64,000 bases of DNA from Hemerocallis citrina (Eukaryota; Streptophyta; Magnoliopsida; Asparagales; Asphodelaceae), in the NCBI GenBank assembly GCA_017893485.1, contig CM030360.1, forward strand, positions 150,728,647-150,792,646, given 5' to 3'. The notes beneath the pieces were generated by a model that was given only the letters and a program-made list of their open reading frames with translations, was not told where the DNA came from and ran no database searches. Position 1 is the first letter of the stretch. Each line of letters starts with the position of its first letter. A program made the position numbers and the translations under genes. Shown here one piece after another: positions 11,334 to 22,526 of this stretch.

Positions 11334-12393
11334 TAGGGATGGCAACTGGGTGGGGTTGACCCGCGACCCGAGCACACGAATCCGGCCCGCTACAATGCAA
11401 TTCGGGATCGGGTCGAACCCGCATAAAATTTGCAAATCAAACCCGCTAGACCCGGCCCATTCGATCCGTTGACTGAGTCAAACCCGTCGCCAACCCGCGG
11501 TTCGACCCCCAGGTTTTGATCCATTTGACCCGAACGGGTCAAACGTTCGACCCGCGCGGGTCGAACGGTCCAGTTTGTCCAGAGCCATTGGCTAGCTGTT
11601 TTTTTTTATATAATTTATTTTCCCCTATAAATACCCCTTTAATTCAATCTAACAATTTCCACACCTTACTCTCTTACTCTCTCTATTACTACTACTCAAT
11701 TCAATATCAATTCAATCAAGTTTTTTCAACAAATTAGCAAGCAATAAAAAAGTAAAAATTTTCGAACGTATCGAATTGTGTTGATTCAACTCTCAATTAC
11801 GTCTACTTCAATTCCTCTAACAAAGAAGCTCTCTCCCTCTCTCTTTCATGTTTCAACTACCAGATTACCGACTACTCTCTAATTTTATTCTCTTTTATTT
11901 GTATATTCGATTGTCCATGAAGTATGGTATCAAAATTTCACAACCCTCCTATTGTCTTAAATTTTGTTGTAGTTCTAATTTTTTGTATCATACTTGTTGG
12001 TTGGTTTTTCGCTTTTCTCTCTCTCAACCCTCCTATTATTTTTTAGATTTTATTTTTTAACATATACCTCCTAGATTGTTTTCTATTATTTCACATACAG
12101 TAGTAAAATACTAGAAATTTTTTTTCACATACACTATTACCACGCCAAAGTAGACAAGATTCTACCGGCACTTCACGTCGGCCTCCAATAGTCCCATAAA
12201 TTGAACCCGAATTTACATATAATCTTATGATAAGAACTCACGATATCCCTACACACGAAATAGAAGAAGAAATTGATGATGTTGACACACAAACACAACA
12301 AACCAAACCCAGTAGCAGTAGAAAAAATAGGGGAGAAACAAGTGATTGGTACAAATTTTCTGACTATATCCCTGATGAGAATAACCCGGTGTA

Positions 12394-14520
12394 GGGCATA
12401 AAATTTGTAAACATTGTGACAAGAGTTACAAATGTAAGAAGGGGTAGAAAACAGGTACAATTAAATGACACATTTTAAATGTACACAAAGATTTAGTACA
12501 AGACCAACTAGGCCAACAAAAAATCAACCCTATGATCCCGAACTTGTTTGTCGGAATATGGCCCGATTAGTTATTAAGGATGAGCTACCTTTTTTCTATT
12601 CCGAGAGTGGGAATGTTGAGAGTAGGAATGCTGAGTCTTTCAACCAAAATGGACTAAATCCACATTTTAGAAGAATTCCTAGAAACACACTAAATTCTGA
12701 ATGTTTTAAACTTTACAACGAAATGAGAGACGCTTTAATTGTAGTCTTGTATTCTTTAACTTGTAGAGTATCGTTAACTTCCGATTATTGGAAAGGTTGT
12801 AACGATATTTCGATTGTGGGTATAACTTGTGATTTGATAGATAGTGATTGGATGATTCAAAAGAGAACGGGTACAATCAAACGACACATTTTAAATGTAC
12901 ACAAAGATCTAGTACAAGACCAACAAGGCCAATAAAAAATCAACTCTAGGACCGGACAAATAGAATGCCAACCCTATGATCCTGAACTTGTTCGTCAAAA
13001 AATAGCCCAATTAGTTATTAAGGATGAGCTACCTTTTTTCTATTCCGATAGTAGGAATGTTGAGTCTTTCAAGCAAAATGCACTAAATCCATATTTTAGA
13101 AGAATTCCAAATACACTAAAGTCCAATTGTTTTAAATCTTACAACGAAATGAGAAACACTTTAATTGCAGTCTTATATTCTTTAACTTGTAGAGTATCGT
13201 TAACTTTCGATTGTTGGAAATGTTGTAACGATATTCTGATTGTGGGCTTAACTTTTCATTGGATAGATAGTGATTGGATGATTCAAAAGTGAATCATCTC
13301 ACTTGCGGCTTTGCCATATCCCCATAGTAGACTAGTTATTGCAACATAAATTTTAGAAGTTTGTGATTTATATTAAATTCGTGATAAGATTTTTATTATT
13401 AGTTTTGATAATGCATCTAATAACAATGCTTCGATTAGTATATTAGAAACACAATTAGCTCCCCCATGTAAGAAAATTTTTCATGTTAGATGTGCGTGTC
13501 ATATTTTAAATTTATGTGTGCAAGATGCATTGAAAGTAGCTGATTCATATATAATTGCAATTAAAAATTGTGTACATTTCATTGCTTTGAGTGGTCCTAT
13601 ACTTCAAGAATTTAAAGTATGAGGTAAAGCTAGGGGAATACATTTTAGAAAATTTCATAAAGATGTTAAATACCGATGAAACTCTACTTTCGATTTACTA
13701 AATATTGTTACACAATTCAAGGATATTATAAACGATTTTTGTCTTGCAAAAAACATGAAAAATTTTCAAATGACTCTCCAATCATGGTATTTTGCCGAAT
13801 CTTTATTACAATTTTTGAAACCTTTTAAAACCGCAACTTTGAAGTTTTCTACACCTTATGATTCTACTTTAAGTAATATTTTTATTTCAATCATTACTAT
13901 GATTCAAACTTTTCAAGAAATGATTTCAGACGAATACATTGGCCATATTGTTCTTCTGGCTTATAAATTTTTTTTGAAGTATTTTAATCCCCCTCCTATG
14001 TTGTATTATATTGCTACTGTTATGGATTCTCGTATCAAATTAGGGGGCACAAGGAATTTGATTGAAATGTATTTTACTCTAATTGGAGATGAATCTGAAA
14101 TTGATTGCGATACATTTTTAGCTAGTTTTGAATCGACGTGGAATAACTTGTATGATTATTATGATAGAACTTTTGCATCTAGTAATACAACTAGTATAGT
14201 TACTTCTTCTTCTACTTCTAGAGGTAAGGGTAAGTATTTAATTAAAAAAAATCTAGGACTAATACACCTAATGAATTAAATTGGTATAATCAACAAAATT
14301 GTGAGAGTTCTAGTACTAAGATTGAAGTGCTACAATGGTGAAAAGAACATGAAAATCTTTTTCCTATTCTTTCACATATGGTTAGAGATCTACTAACTCC
14401 TCCTGTCTCCACAGTTGCTTCCCAAAGTGTTTTTTCTTCAAGTTGCAGAGTCTAACAGATTACAGGAATCGCTTGAAGCCGAATTCGTTAGAGATGCTCG
14501 TGTGCACTGAAGATTGGATG
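12394..14520 (+). pseudogene. hAT transposase with N-terminal BED zinc finger (decayed)
   Basis: The remains in order are a BED-type zinc finger (CKHC at 12406-12417, with H at 12469 and NVH at 12478-12486, broken by stops at 12445 and 12466), then a region found in plant hAT proteins (DPELVCRNMARLVIKDELPF, 12537-12596; RVSLTSDYWKGCNDI, 12766-12810), a central part (13390-13620, several stops), the frame 13755-14279, and a C-terminal dimerisation-like segment (FPILSHMVRDLLTPPVSTVA, about 14362-14420) in broken frames to about 14520. The enzyme would act in the nucleus by cut-and-paste transposition. An internal tandem duplication disrupts it. It cannot give a functional protein. Confidence 0.75.
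12449..13290 (+). repeat. 416-bp tandem duplication inside the hAT transposase
   Basis: ACAGGTACAATTAAATGACA at 12451 and ACGGGTACAATCAAACGACA at 12867 begin two copies offset by 416 bp. Both copies end with GTGATTGGATGATTCAAAAG (about 12864 and about 13289). The second copy has short deletions (one lost repeat around 13060, GAAATAC near 13107). The duplication covers half of the BED finger and the following conserved region. Confidence 0.85.
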
Positions 14521-15230
14521 AAGGCTGAAGACAAGACTCAAGGAAAAGCAGCATCTACATCAACAAGTGGAAGCAACTCCCCTGAAGTCCAACAACAAGA
14601 TTAGTGAATTTTGGGCGATGAGATCCTAGGTTTAGGTTAAGTAGAGGTGCATGACAGTACTCCAATGCTCTCTCTTCAATTTAACTCTAGGCTATCTCGA
14701 ACTCTAGATTGTGCTCTCAAACATGTAATTGTAGAGATTTGTATATTTATTTAACAATATTTATATGTAAAAAAATTGTAAAATTTTCATAGAAGTTGAA
14801 ATGAATAATATATACAATTTTGTTTAATTCTTAATATCTTATCTATGTCGTAAAATTTTTATTTATTTATTTTTTTAGGTTAAAAGAGGCGGAAAAAACT
14901 TGTATTTGTAAACTATATGTAAAAAACTTGTAAAAAATCATAGTAATCAATAATATATGGACTTTTTCACTATTATACAGTTATAATTTTTTTAAATTTT
15001 TTTAAAATATGAAGTCGTTAAAAAAATTAAAATAAATAAATAAATGGGCCAACCCGCTATCCGACCCGACCCGAAATGGGTTCACGGGTCGACCGGGTCG
15101 ACATTTCCAATTTTGAACTCGGCCCGGTTGACACCCCGACCCGACCCGCACCCGCCAAAGTTAGCCTTTAACCTGCACGGGTCCGACCCGACCCAGCCCG
15201 GTCGACCCGAATGCCAACCGTAGTTGCTAC

Positions 15231-18076
15231 CAATAAAGAAATGTTTTTTTTCTTTTGAGTAATTATTCGCACTGTATCTCTTTTTGAACCTTGTTGTGGA
15301 TCTTCTTTTTTTCTCAATATATTCATCTATTTGATTTTTGCCTTTATTTGATCTTTTTGATTCAATTATCAGTCTATCGTTTTGTCTCTGTTTAATCGAG
15401 CTATTATTTTGATCCTCTTTATTTTATATTGTTCGTGCTCTATTTTAATTATCCATTTGTGCCATCTCATTATTTTGGATCAACCTTTTTTTTTGGGACC
15501 TTTCATTTAACCCATAAACCCTATTAAACCCCTTGATTCACTAGTGGACCTTTATAACCTCATACCCATTGTACCCAACCCAGTTAAAACCCAAAACCCG
15601 TTAGCCACTTTCCCTACCCGTTATACTCTTAACCCTAATATATCTACCCTATATATATATACTGTACCCTGTTCATCTTCCTCACACAAAAACCCTAGCC
15701 GCCTATGTTATTCTCTCCCGATCCTCTTCCTCTACTCTCCCGTGGCGCCCCTGTGCTCAGCCGACCCCAGCAAAACCCCCTACCTCCTGCTCCCGATCTC
15801 CTAAACCCATATACTCCTTCCCTACCTCACCCCGACACCCCAGTGCCAGTAGCGACAGCATCGCCTCCCCCTCTCGAACATCCCTCTGGCCGCCGTCGCT
15901 CACGTTGCTGTCCACCCTCGAGACCCCCTGTCGCACCTCCTCCCTGTCATGACCCCACCGCGACATAGCCGCACTGTGTTTTCCCCGATGATAGACTAGC
16001 AGCAACAACAACTTCTCTCCCATCGTCGTTCTTGCATGCACTCTCCTCCGCTGCCCTCTCTTGTGTGCGAGTGTTGTTTTGGTTGCGTGTGATCTCGGGT
16101 TGTGTTCATGGTTCTTAATTCGTTCATTAAGTTTGTGCCTGGGAAACCGTTCCCGTTATTCTTGCTCTTGCTTCGTCTTTTTCGTCGTCAACTATAAGGC
16201 AAGCAACTTGTATTCCTTTGTTGTATAATACAAGTACTAAATACCACCTGTAGTGTAGTTGCTTCAAGATCTATCCCCATGAAACCCTTGTTATATCTTG
16301 TCTTTATGTGTTGATCCGTCCGTAGTTGTTCCATTACACACACGACATGAAATAACTTAGAGATAATCAATTCTTGGTGTATACATTCATTTTGTTGTAT
16401 GATCTTGTATGCTTGATGTGTTAGTAGTAGTATAATTTGTTGTAAACCTGTTAAATACCCTATACCATGTTGTTTGGACATCTAGTACACCATATTCACA
16501 CTTTGTTATGATTTGGATGTGTTATATGAGCTAGTTGATTTTATGAATAAAGAATATTTCTGCATTGCTGTTATCCCATTTCTGTTTAGTATTTTAGACC
16601 CTATTAAGGTCAGTATATGAAAATTATTTGTGAATATGAATTATAGAGAATTCTGTCTATTTTCCATAATTTCTGACAAATCTCAGTTTCGATTTGTAAG
16701 TTGCAAGTTATTGCTGTTTTACTACAGAGGTGTAAAAAAAATTTAGATTTGGTTTTATGTGAATTCTGGAGAGTAAATTATTTTTATATTGATACTAAAG
16801 GTAATATTTTGATCCAGTATTTTTCTGATTACAACTAGACTTGAGTTGGATTAACCACTATTTTTTTGTGGATTTAATTGATGACTTTTACAAACTATTC
16901 TATACTTGCAAACAACTACTATACTTACAGAATTTTCATGTTGTTCAGTAAAGAACCTTAATTTCGACCTGTATCTATTTGCTTTTTATAAAAACTTCAT
17001 GAATATGAAATATAGCCTACTGTATCTACTTTATCACCCTTTTGACGGATCTGGGTTTCGATTTATATTTTGTAATCTATTGCTATTTTAGTACTGCTGT
17101 GTTTATGATTTCACCTTTTTCAACTTTCTGTATCTTGCTGTTTTCTTATTTTAATTGAGTAAACTATCTATGTTGAAATATTATGAAAATTTATTTTCTG
17201 ACACTAGACATACTACGGAATACCCCATATTTTTCTTGGATTTAATCAGTAAGTTTTTATGCCATTTTCATGTTTATGAATGCAAACTTCTGATTTCTGG
17301 CTGAACATATTTTCTGGATATAATTTTGCTTTGAGTCCGGTTTTTGTGAAATACCATATAACTTATATATATTTTTTGGATCGGACGAGAGCCTATTTTT
17401 CATATTTTCTGACGGATCCAGGTTTGCATATGTGTGGCAACGGGAATCCAAGATTTAGTGCAGTATTGTCTTGCTGTCCTGAACTGAAACTTTTGTTGTC
17501 CTACTCTTTTATGTGTTGTCTTTCCCCCGTGCATGTTTATATTCCAACCGGGACCTGTTACTTGCTCATACCATGTATTTCTTGCCATGTTTTGCACACG
17601 TACATACCTGTTTGATAACAATAATAAATAACCAAGCCGGGGTTAAGGGAAAGACTTTAGTAGTGGACAATATAAGTATGTATAGTGATTACATGATAAA
17701 TGCTTGTTATTACTATATACTACCATGATTCATGATTACATAATTCATGCTTGTTATTACTATATGTTGTCATGTTTCATGATTACATAATTCATGCTTG
17801 TTATTACTATATGCTGCCATGTTTCATGACTACATGATTCATGCTTGTTATTACTATATGATGCCGTGAGTTTACGATTACGTGATTCGTGTTTCTTACT
17901 TGTTACTTGTTACTTGACGCCTGAATACACGGCCCTATAGAAACCCACCACTAGATCTAACCGTAATTTGTATGAATGTAGCAACCATGTGGTAAAAATC
18001 TAGGACACATAAAGTGCTACCTAGATAGACTTAACACAAGACTTGAAAAAGATAATTTGACCCTTGCTACTTGCTA
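15231..18076 (+). mobile_element. LTR-like sequence, cut by a later element at 18076
   Basis: A TATA-like CCTATATATATATACTG (15647-15663) is followed by ACAAAAACCCTAGCCGCC (15686-15703) and a C-rich transcribed-leader-like stretch to 15960, then T-rich sequence and a 47-bp tandem array. This promoter-leader organisation resembles LTRs of plant Ty3 elements, but it could also be the promoter and 5' leader of a lost host gene. No intact ORF is convincing (the proline-rich frames at 15544-15968 are low-complexity). The stretch ends where the large-LTR element begins (18077). Confidence 0.35.
17690..17890. repeat. 47-bp tandem repeat
   Basis: TGCTTGTTATTACTATAT starts at 17701, 17748, 17795 and 17842 (exact 47-bp period). 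The linker reads CATGTTTCATGATTACATAATTCA with minor changes; decayed partial copies extend to 17900. Confidence 0.9.
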
Positions 18077-21000
18077 TGTAATATCCCGCAAAATTGAAAA
18101 TTATAATTTTACCCTCGTGTGTTACGCACGCGTATTTTGTAACGTGTTTTCACCACGTATTTTGATTACCGACTATTTATGTATTTCCCATGTTGATTTT
18201 ACCCTATTTTGAGTCAACAAAAATATAATATTTCAATTTCTGTATTTTTTTCGTGCTTTTTATGTGCTTTCGATGCACGAATCAATTACGTATTTTTCCA
18301 TCACTAAGTGTGATATTTCTATGTGTATTGACTATTTATTTTACGTGTTCGAACTCGTTTTATAAAACGGAAATTCATTTCCCCCTATTTTGAATAAAAT
18401 ATATTTTTAAATTTTTGCACGTATGATGCACATGCAAATTTTATTTTGGTGTTCTCATTTACAAATTTTTAGCATGCATAAGTTTTTAATTAGCCTTCCT
18501 TTGATCCATGGGCCTACAGATTAAAATCTAGCCCATTAGGAGAAGAGCCCACTAGATAATTAAATAAATTAATTAGTAATGGGCCCATGTAGCAAGCCCA
18601 CTAATAAAAACACAAATTAAATTGAACTTGGACTAATACATAACAAGTTACAAACTTTAGTACACATTTAGAGTTATAGAAATGTGTTCATATTTGTTTG
18701 TGCATGTGTGCATGCACACACAAATGTATTTAGACCATTTTGTAGGCTAGGGGGGTGGCCGGTTTTGGAGAGGGGAGGAGAAGAGTTGGGAGGTTGAGTT
18801 AGTAGAGAGTGGGGAGATGAAGAGATGGGGGTTTTAAGAGTTTAGAACTTGAAGGGTTGTATGAATTAATTAGGAGAGTTATTAGGTGTGAAAATATGCA
18901 AAATAGACCATCACAAAATCCTATAAACAGAGCCCTATTTTCTCTTTCTCATTACACCAAAAACATTATCAAAAAGAAAGAAAGAAAGAAAAGAAATAGA
19001 GTGAGAGTCCTTTTGCTTAGAGGAATTGCTAGAGAAAAGAAGTCATTGCTAGGAGAGGGAGCTTGCTAGGAGGAGAAGCCATTACTAGGAGTTTGTCTTG
19101 AAGCTAGAAGTAGTGTCCCATCCTTCCTTTCAATTGTTCAAGCTTCACATAAGGTGGGTGATTTCATTATTTTCTAATGTAGGATATGTATGTTAAATTG
19201 AGTAATATAAGAAGAACTTTGATGAGAAAATTATAAAATTCATGCTAGTATAATATGATATGTATGAAGCTAGTTTGTTGTAATTAATAAATATATACCA
19301 TGCTAATTTAAGATAAGATTCCTTTTATGTTATAAACCATATTAGTATGTTGCAAATGTTGTGCTTATGAAATTTGTTGACCACATCATGTTTGATAACT
19401 AAGAAAAGAAGAAAGAAAGTAAACTTAGTAGTGTTTTGTAATGTATCGACGTATGTATGTCCAAATTTTAAAAGAATATAAACTATTGCATGAAAGAGTA
19501 TTCTTGTGAAATTTTCATGTTCTAGTGATACACTAGAATTGTAATAAAAGTGTAATTTGTGTAAAAATGAGAACACCACTATTGGTTATGAACACAAGTT
19601 TTTCTTTTGTAAATCTAAGTTTTTAAAGAAAAACCAAAGTATATGTGAAACAAGAAAGAGAATTATTTAAATGAGTGGAAATAGTATTTTAAATGAATTT
19701 GAAAGTTTGTTGTTTTCTATTTTAAAAATCTAATATCAAGAAAAAGTTTATTTCAAAGTTATTAGAAAGATTTTTAATCTTTTGAATAAACAAGTTTCAT
19801 GGAAAAAGAAACACAATCTGAATGGTTGAACAATATTACTATAGTACTTTTTCTAAACAGAAAATACACTTGGACCTACTGGTTAGCCAGTGCAGATTGG
19901 AGCACTGTTGTGAGAGATCTTGGGTATAAAACTTGATAGTAACATTTATTTTTAATTCTTTTAATTAAATCCTGAAACCGAGAGTCGAAATATGAACATT
20001 TTTGCATAGGAAGTTGACGCCAGAGTCCAATGGACTTATTGGCTAGCGGGTGGGCCTTTGGGCGGTTACTGCAGCCGACTGGGACTCAGGTTCGAAACCT
20101 GATGCTCTCAAAACTTTTTGGGTTTTATTTTAATCAAAAGGGGAGTTTTAATGCAAAGAAATTTTTTTATAAAAAAAAACTCTAGAATTCCTATAAAATA
20201 AAATGGAATCTATTAAAAGTAGTTGTAGAAATTTTGTAGTATATTTGAGACGTTAAAAAGAAGAAAGGAGATTGAAATTGATTCTTTTCTTTCTAATTTA
20301 AGATTTAATTAGTAAAGAGTATCACATTTACTTTTGTTGTTTGAAGAGAAAAATATGTTTGTGGTTAGTGAATTATTTTGAAAAGATTATACTTGGTTTA
20401 AGAATCTCTTTGTTGTGATTGAAATACATTGTATGAGTTTGATTTTAATCATAAAATTTCTTTGTAATGAAATTGTGTACTTGAAATGAATTATTATTTG
20501 CTATGAATAACTAGATCATGATTAGTGTCAAGACTAGGAAATGAGTAGTTTGTGGGTAAGTGTTAAGACAAGTTATTGACCATTTGTAAATAAGTTAAAA
20601 AGATGAATTTAACTAGGTTTAATACATGTTTATTTAAGGGTATGTGTACTCATGAAATCTTGCACATGAATAGTTGTGATTTGGAGTTAGTAAGACCTCG
20701 GATACCGTCACTATTGATTGGAAAGGAGTTGAAATATAATTTGAGATATGGCCATAGGGCTATCTCGTGTTTTATTGACAAAGTCCGGTATGAGGTAAGA
20801 CTATTTCTAGGTTGGAAAATTTATACATGTCTTGAACTAAATAACTAGGCACATAAGTGAAGATGTAGTAAACCTGGGCAAACGTAAGAGGGGTGCTCTA
20901 TATAGTCGGCAGTGGACTCCGAGGGTATAGACCCAGTTGGTGGACTGAGATTACTCCGTGGGAGACGAACTTTTATATTTAAATCCGGGACTATAAGGAC

Positions 21001-21761
21001 GGGTCAGCGGTGGACTCTAGGATCTTGAGTAGTCGGGTGGATAGTTTGGCATACTTCCATATATATACGTATACTGGGGCTAGAGAGGCACTTACGGGAT
21101 GACACGCACGATGTGGGATCTGTGATAACAGTCAGCGGTGGACTCCGGGGCTGGAATTCAAATTCGTGGAATAATCTAAATCTTGTCTTATTACTGGGTA
21201 GTTTCATGACGGGGGATCGAACCCTTTATTGTGGAGTACGTAGGCGCTTGCCCTCGGACCTATGTAGTATGGGATGCATAGAATCCGAACAAGTGTGCAT
21301 TAGTGTCATCCTAGTACAAAAATGTGTGTATAAAGTATTAAGGCATGACATACACTTACATGTTTAGCGTAGTCACAATTTAACACTTTATCTATTCATT
21401 CAAATCTGTTGTGATTTTGTTAAAGTAATGAGATCGTTATATTTACGGCAAAGAGAGGATAGCCGAGTATAATACTTTCGTCAGTTACAAGTGACTGACG
21501 TGCCCACAGGTTGATATGCAGGTAATGGACTTTGCTATGAAGATATTATGATGCAATCGATGATTTATTTGATAAAGTTGTACAAGTTATATTATTGTTT
21601 TCAATGTTGTAATCTTTCATTCTTTTGCTGTGTAAATCAAAGATGTATTTGAACTCTAATGTTATTGAAAAAGTTTTAATTTTCTTGTAAAATTGTACGA
21701 AATGAAGTAAAGATCCTGCGAAATCTTGAATTCGGCTTTATTTGGAATTCGGGTTGTTACA
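18077..21761 (+). repeat. LTR copy 1 of the tandem large-LTR element
   Basis: It starts TGTAATATCCCGC and ends GGGTTGTTACA. It contains two tRNA-like modules (19870-19945 and 20030-20105), a run of TCAGCGGTGGACTCC-type repeats (20900-21150), and polyadenylation-style sequence before the end. The five bases before it are TGCTA. Its ORFs (e.g. 18857-19069, 20603-20848) have no family resemblance and are not called. Confidence 0.85.
20040..20102 (+). other. tRNA-like module with pol III A/B-box-type motifs in LTR 1
   Basis: TGGCTAGCGGG (20040-20050) resembles an A box. GGTTCGAAACC (20089-20099) fits the B-box consensus and sits in a perfect T-arm: stem TCAGG/CCTGA with loop TTCGAAA (20086-20102). 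LTR 2 has the same module at about 24497-24558 with TCGGG/CCTGA. A weaker module (TGGTTAGCCAG at 19880, then a decayed B-like GGGTATAAAAC at 19922) lies 160 bp upstream. It is not a complete tRNA. It could be a SINE remnant or a captured tRNA piece. Confidence 0.45.
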
Positions 21762-22526
21762 GATGGTATCAGAGCAGGCTTCACAAGTAGTACAAATTTA
21801 TAAGGAACGACACCCTAGAGTGGACATTAGAGTGTGAGTTTCAGCTTATAGAGATTTAAATGTAAGTGATTTACATTTGTGTTGCTCTATACACTGATGT
21901 TTTCTGTTCTTTTTGGATGGCTGGTCATGAATGAAGTAGTTATGGAACTGTCATTCATGATGCTCTCCTCCTATACATTGATATGAGATTGTATGCGAGC
22001 ATGTTTTTCCTGGATATCAGAGTGGCGCAGTGGAAGCGTGGTTGGTTGACCCTACATTCATGATACATTACACATTTCCCTTTCAAATTATTTTTCGTGA
22101 ATTTTATCATAATACTTTTCAACATTTGATATTTTTCAAATAAATATTTTTTTATACTATTAAACCTATTTATAATTTTCCATCAACTATGTTTCGCTTT
22201 ATTGGAATGTTTTCCAAACTATTCTGCAATTAAAGACTCAATTGATTTTTCTTTCTATCTAATGTTTTCCCTCAATCTATCATATCTTTATGGTTATATT
22301 TATTTCCCTTTGTGAGTTTTCTCATTTCGTTCTTATAAGATTTTAATACTCATAGTTTTCTTATAAAGAGTTTGTCATGTTTTCCTTCTTGCGTATTTTC
22401 TTACTACATTTATTTTCTTGTTGTTTGTAGTTTTCTAAGTACAATAATAATTTTTTTTTTGATTTGTAAAAAATACAACCTTTACCATAGCAAGTTCGGG
22501 GGACAGAACTATCCTAGGGGGGAGAG
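21762..22526 (+). other. Internal segment 1 of the large-LTR element
   Basis: The primer-binding site TGGTATCAGAGC (21764-21775) complements the 3' end of initiator tRNA-Met. A short frame with ATGGCTGGTCATGAATGA (about 21918) stops after five codons and may be all that is left of a gag start. A 27-bp match to the 5' end of initiator tRNA-Met lies at 22016-22042. The segment ends with the purine run CTAGGGGGGAGAG (22514-22526). No protein-coding content. Confidence 0.75.
22016..22042 (+). other. 5' fragment of an initiator tRNA-Met sequence (copy 1)
   Basis: ATCAGAGTGGCGCAG followed by TGGAAGCGTGGT matches the first 27 nt of plant initiator tRNA-Met as I recall it, with one difference. It covers the 5' acceptor strand, D-arm and start of the anticodon stem, then diverges. 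The same fragment is at 26472-26498. Confidence 0.6.

Larger units (their letters stand above)
11334..15222 (+). mobile_element. hAT-superfamily transposon (inactive)
   Basis: The left terminus is TAGGGATGGCAACTGGGT; the right end, read on the opposite strand, is TACGGTTGGCATTCGGGT, sharing about 12 of 18 positions. Perfect 8-bp direct repeats GTTGCTAC flank it (11326-11333, 15223-15230), as expected for hAT. Subterminal zones at 11340-11570 and 15050-15210 are rich in GACCCG/CGGGTC words in both orientations, a likely set of transposase-binding repeats. The interior encodes a degenerate transposase from about 12394 to 14520. Confidence 0.85.

Noticed and set aside
15544..15968. Proline-rich frames near 15.6-16.0 kb as a gene start
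   Set aside because: Overlapping C-rich low-complexity frames in a leader-like stretch, with no conserved domain and no downstream exon.
18857..19069. Similar 65-70-aa frames at 18857 and 23313 as a duplicated gene
   Set aside because: They are the same position in two LTR copies; the frame is basic, low-complexity and ends at different places.
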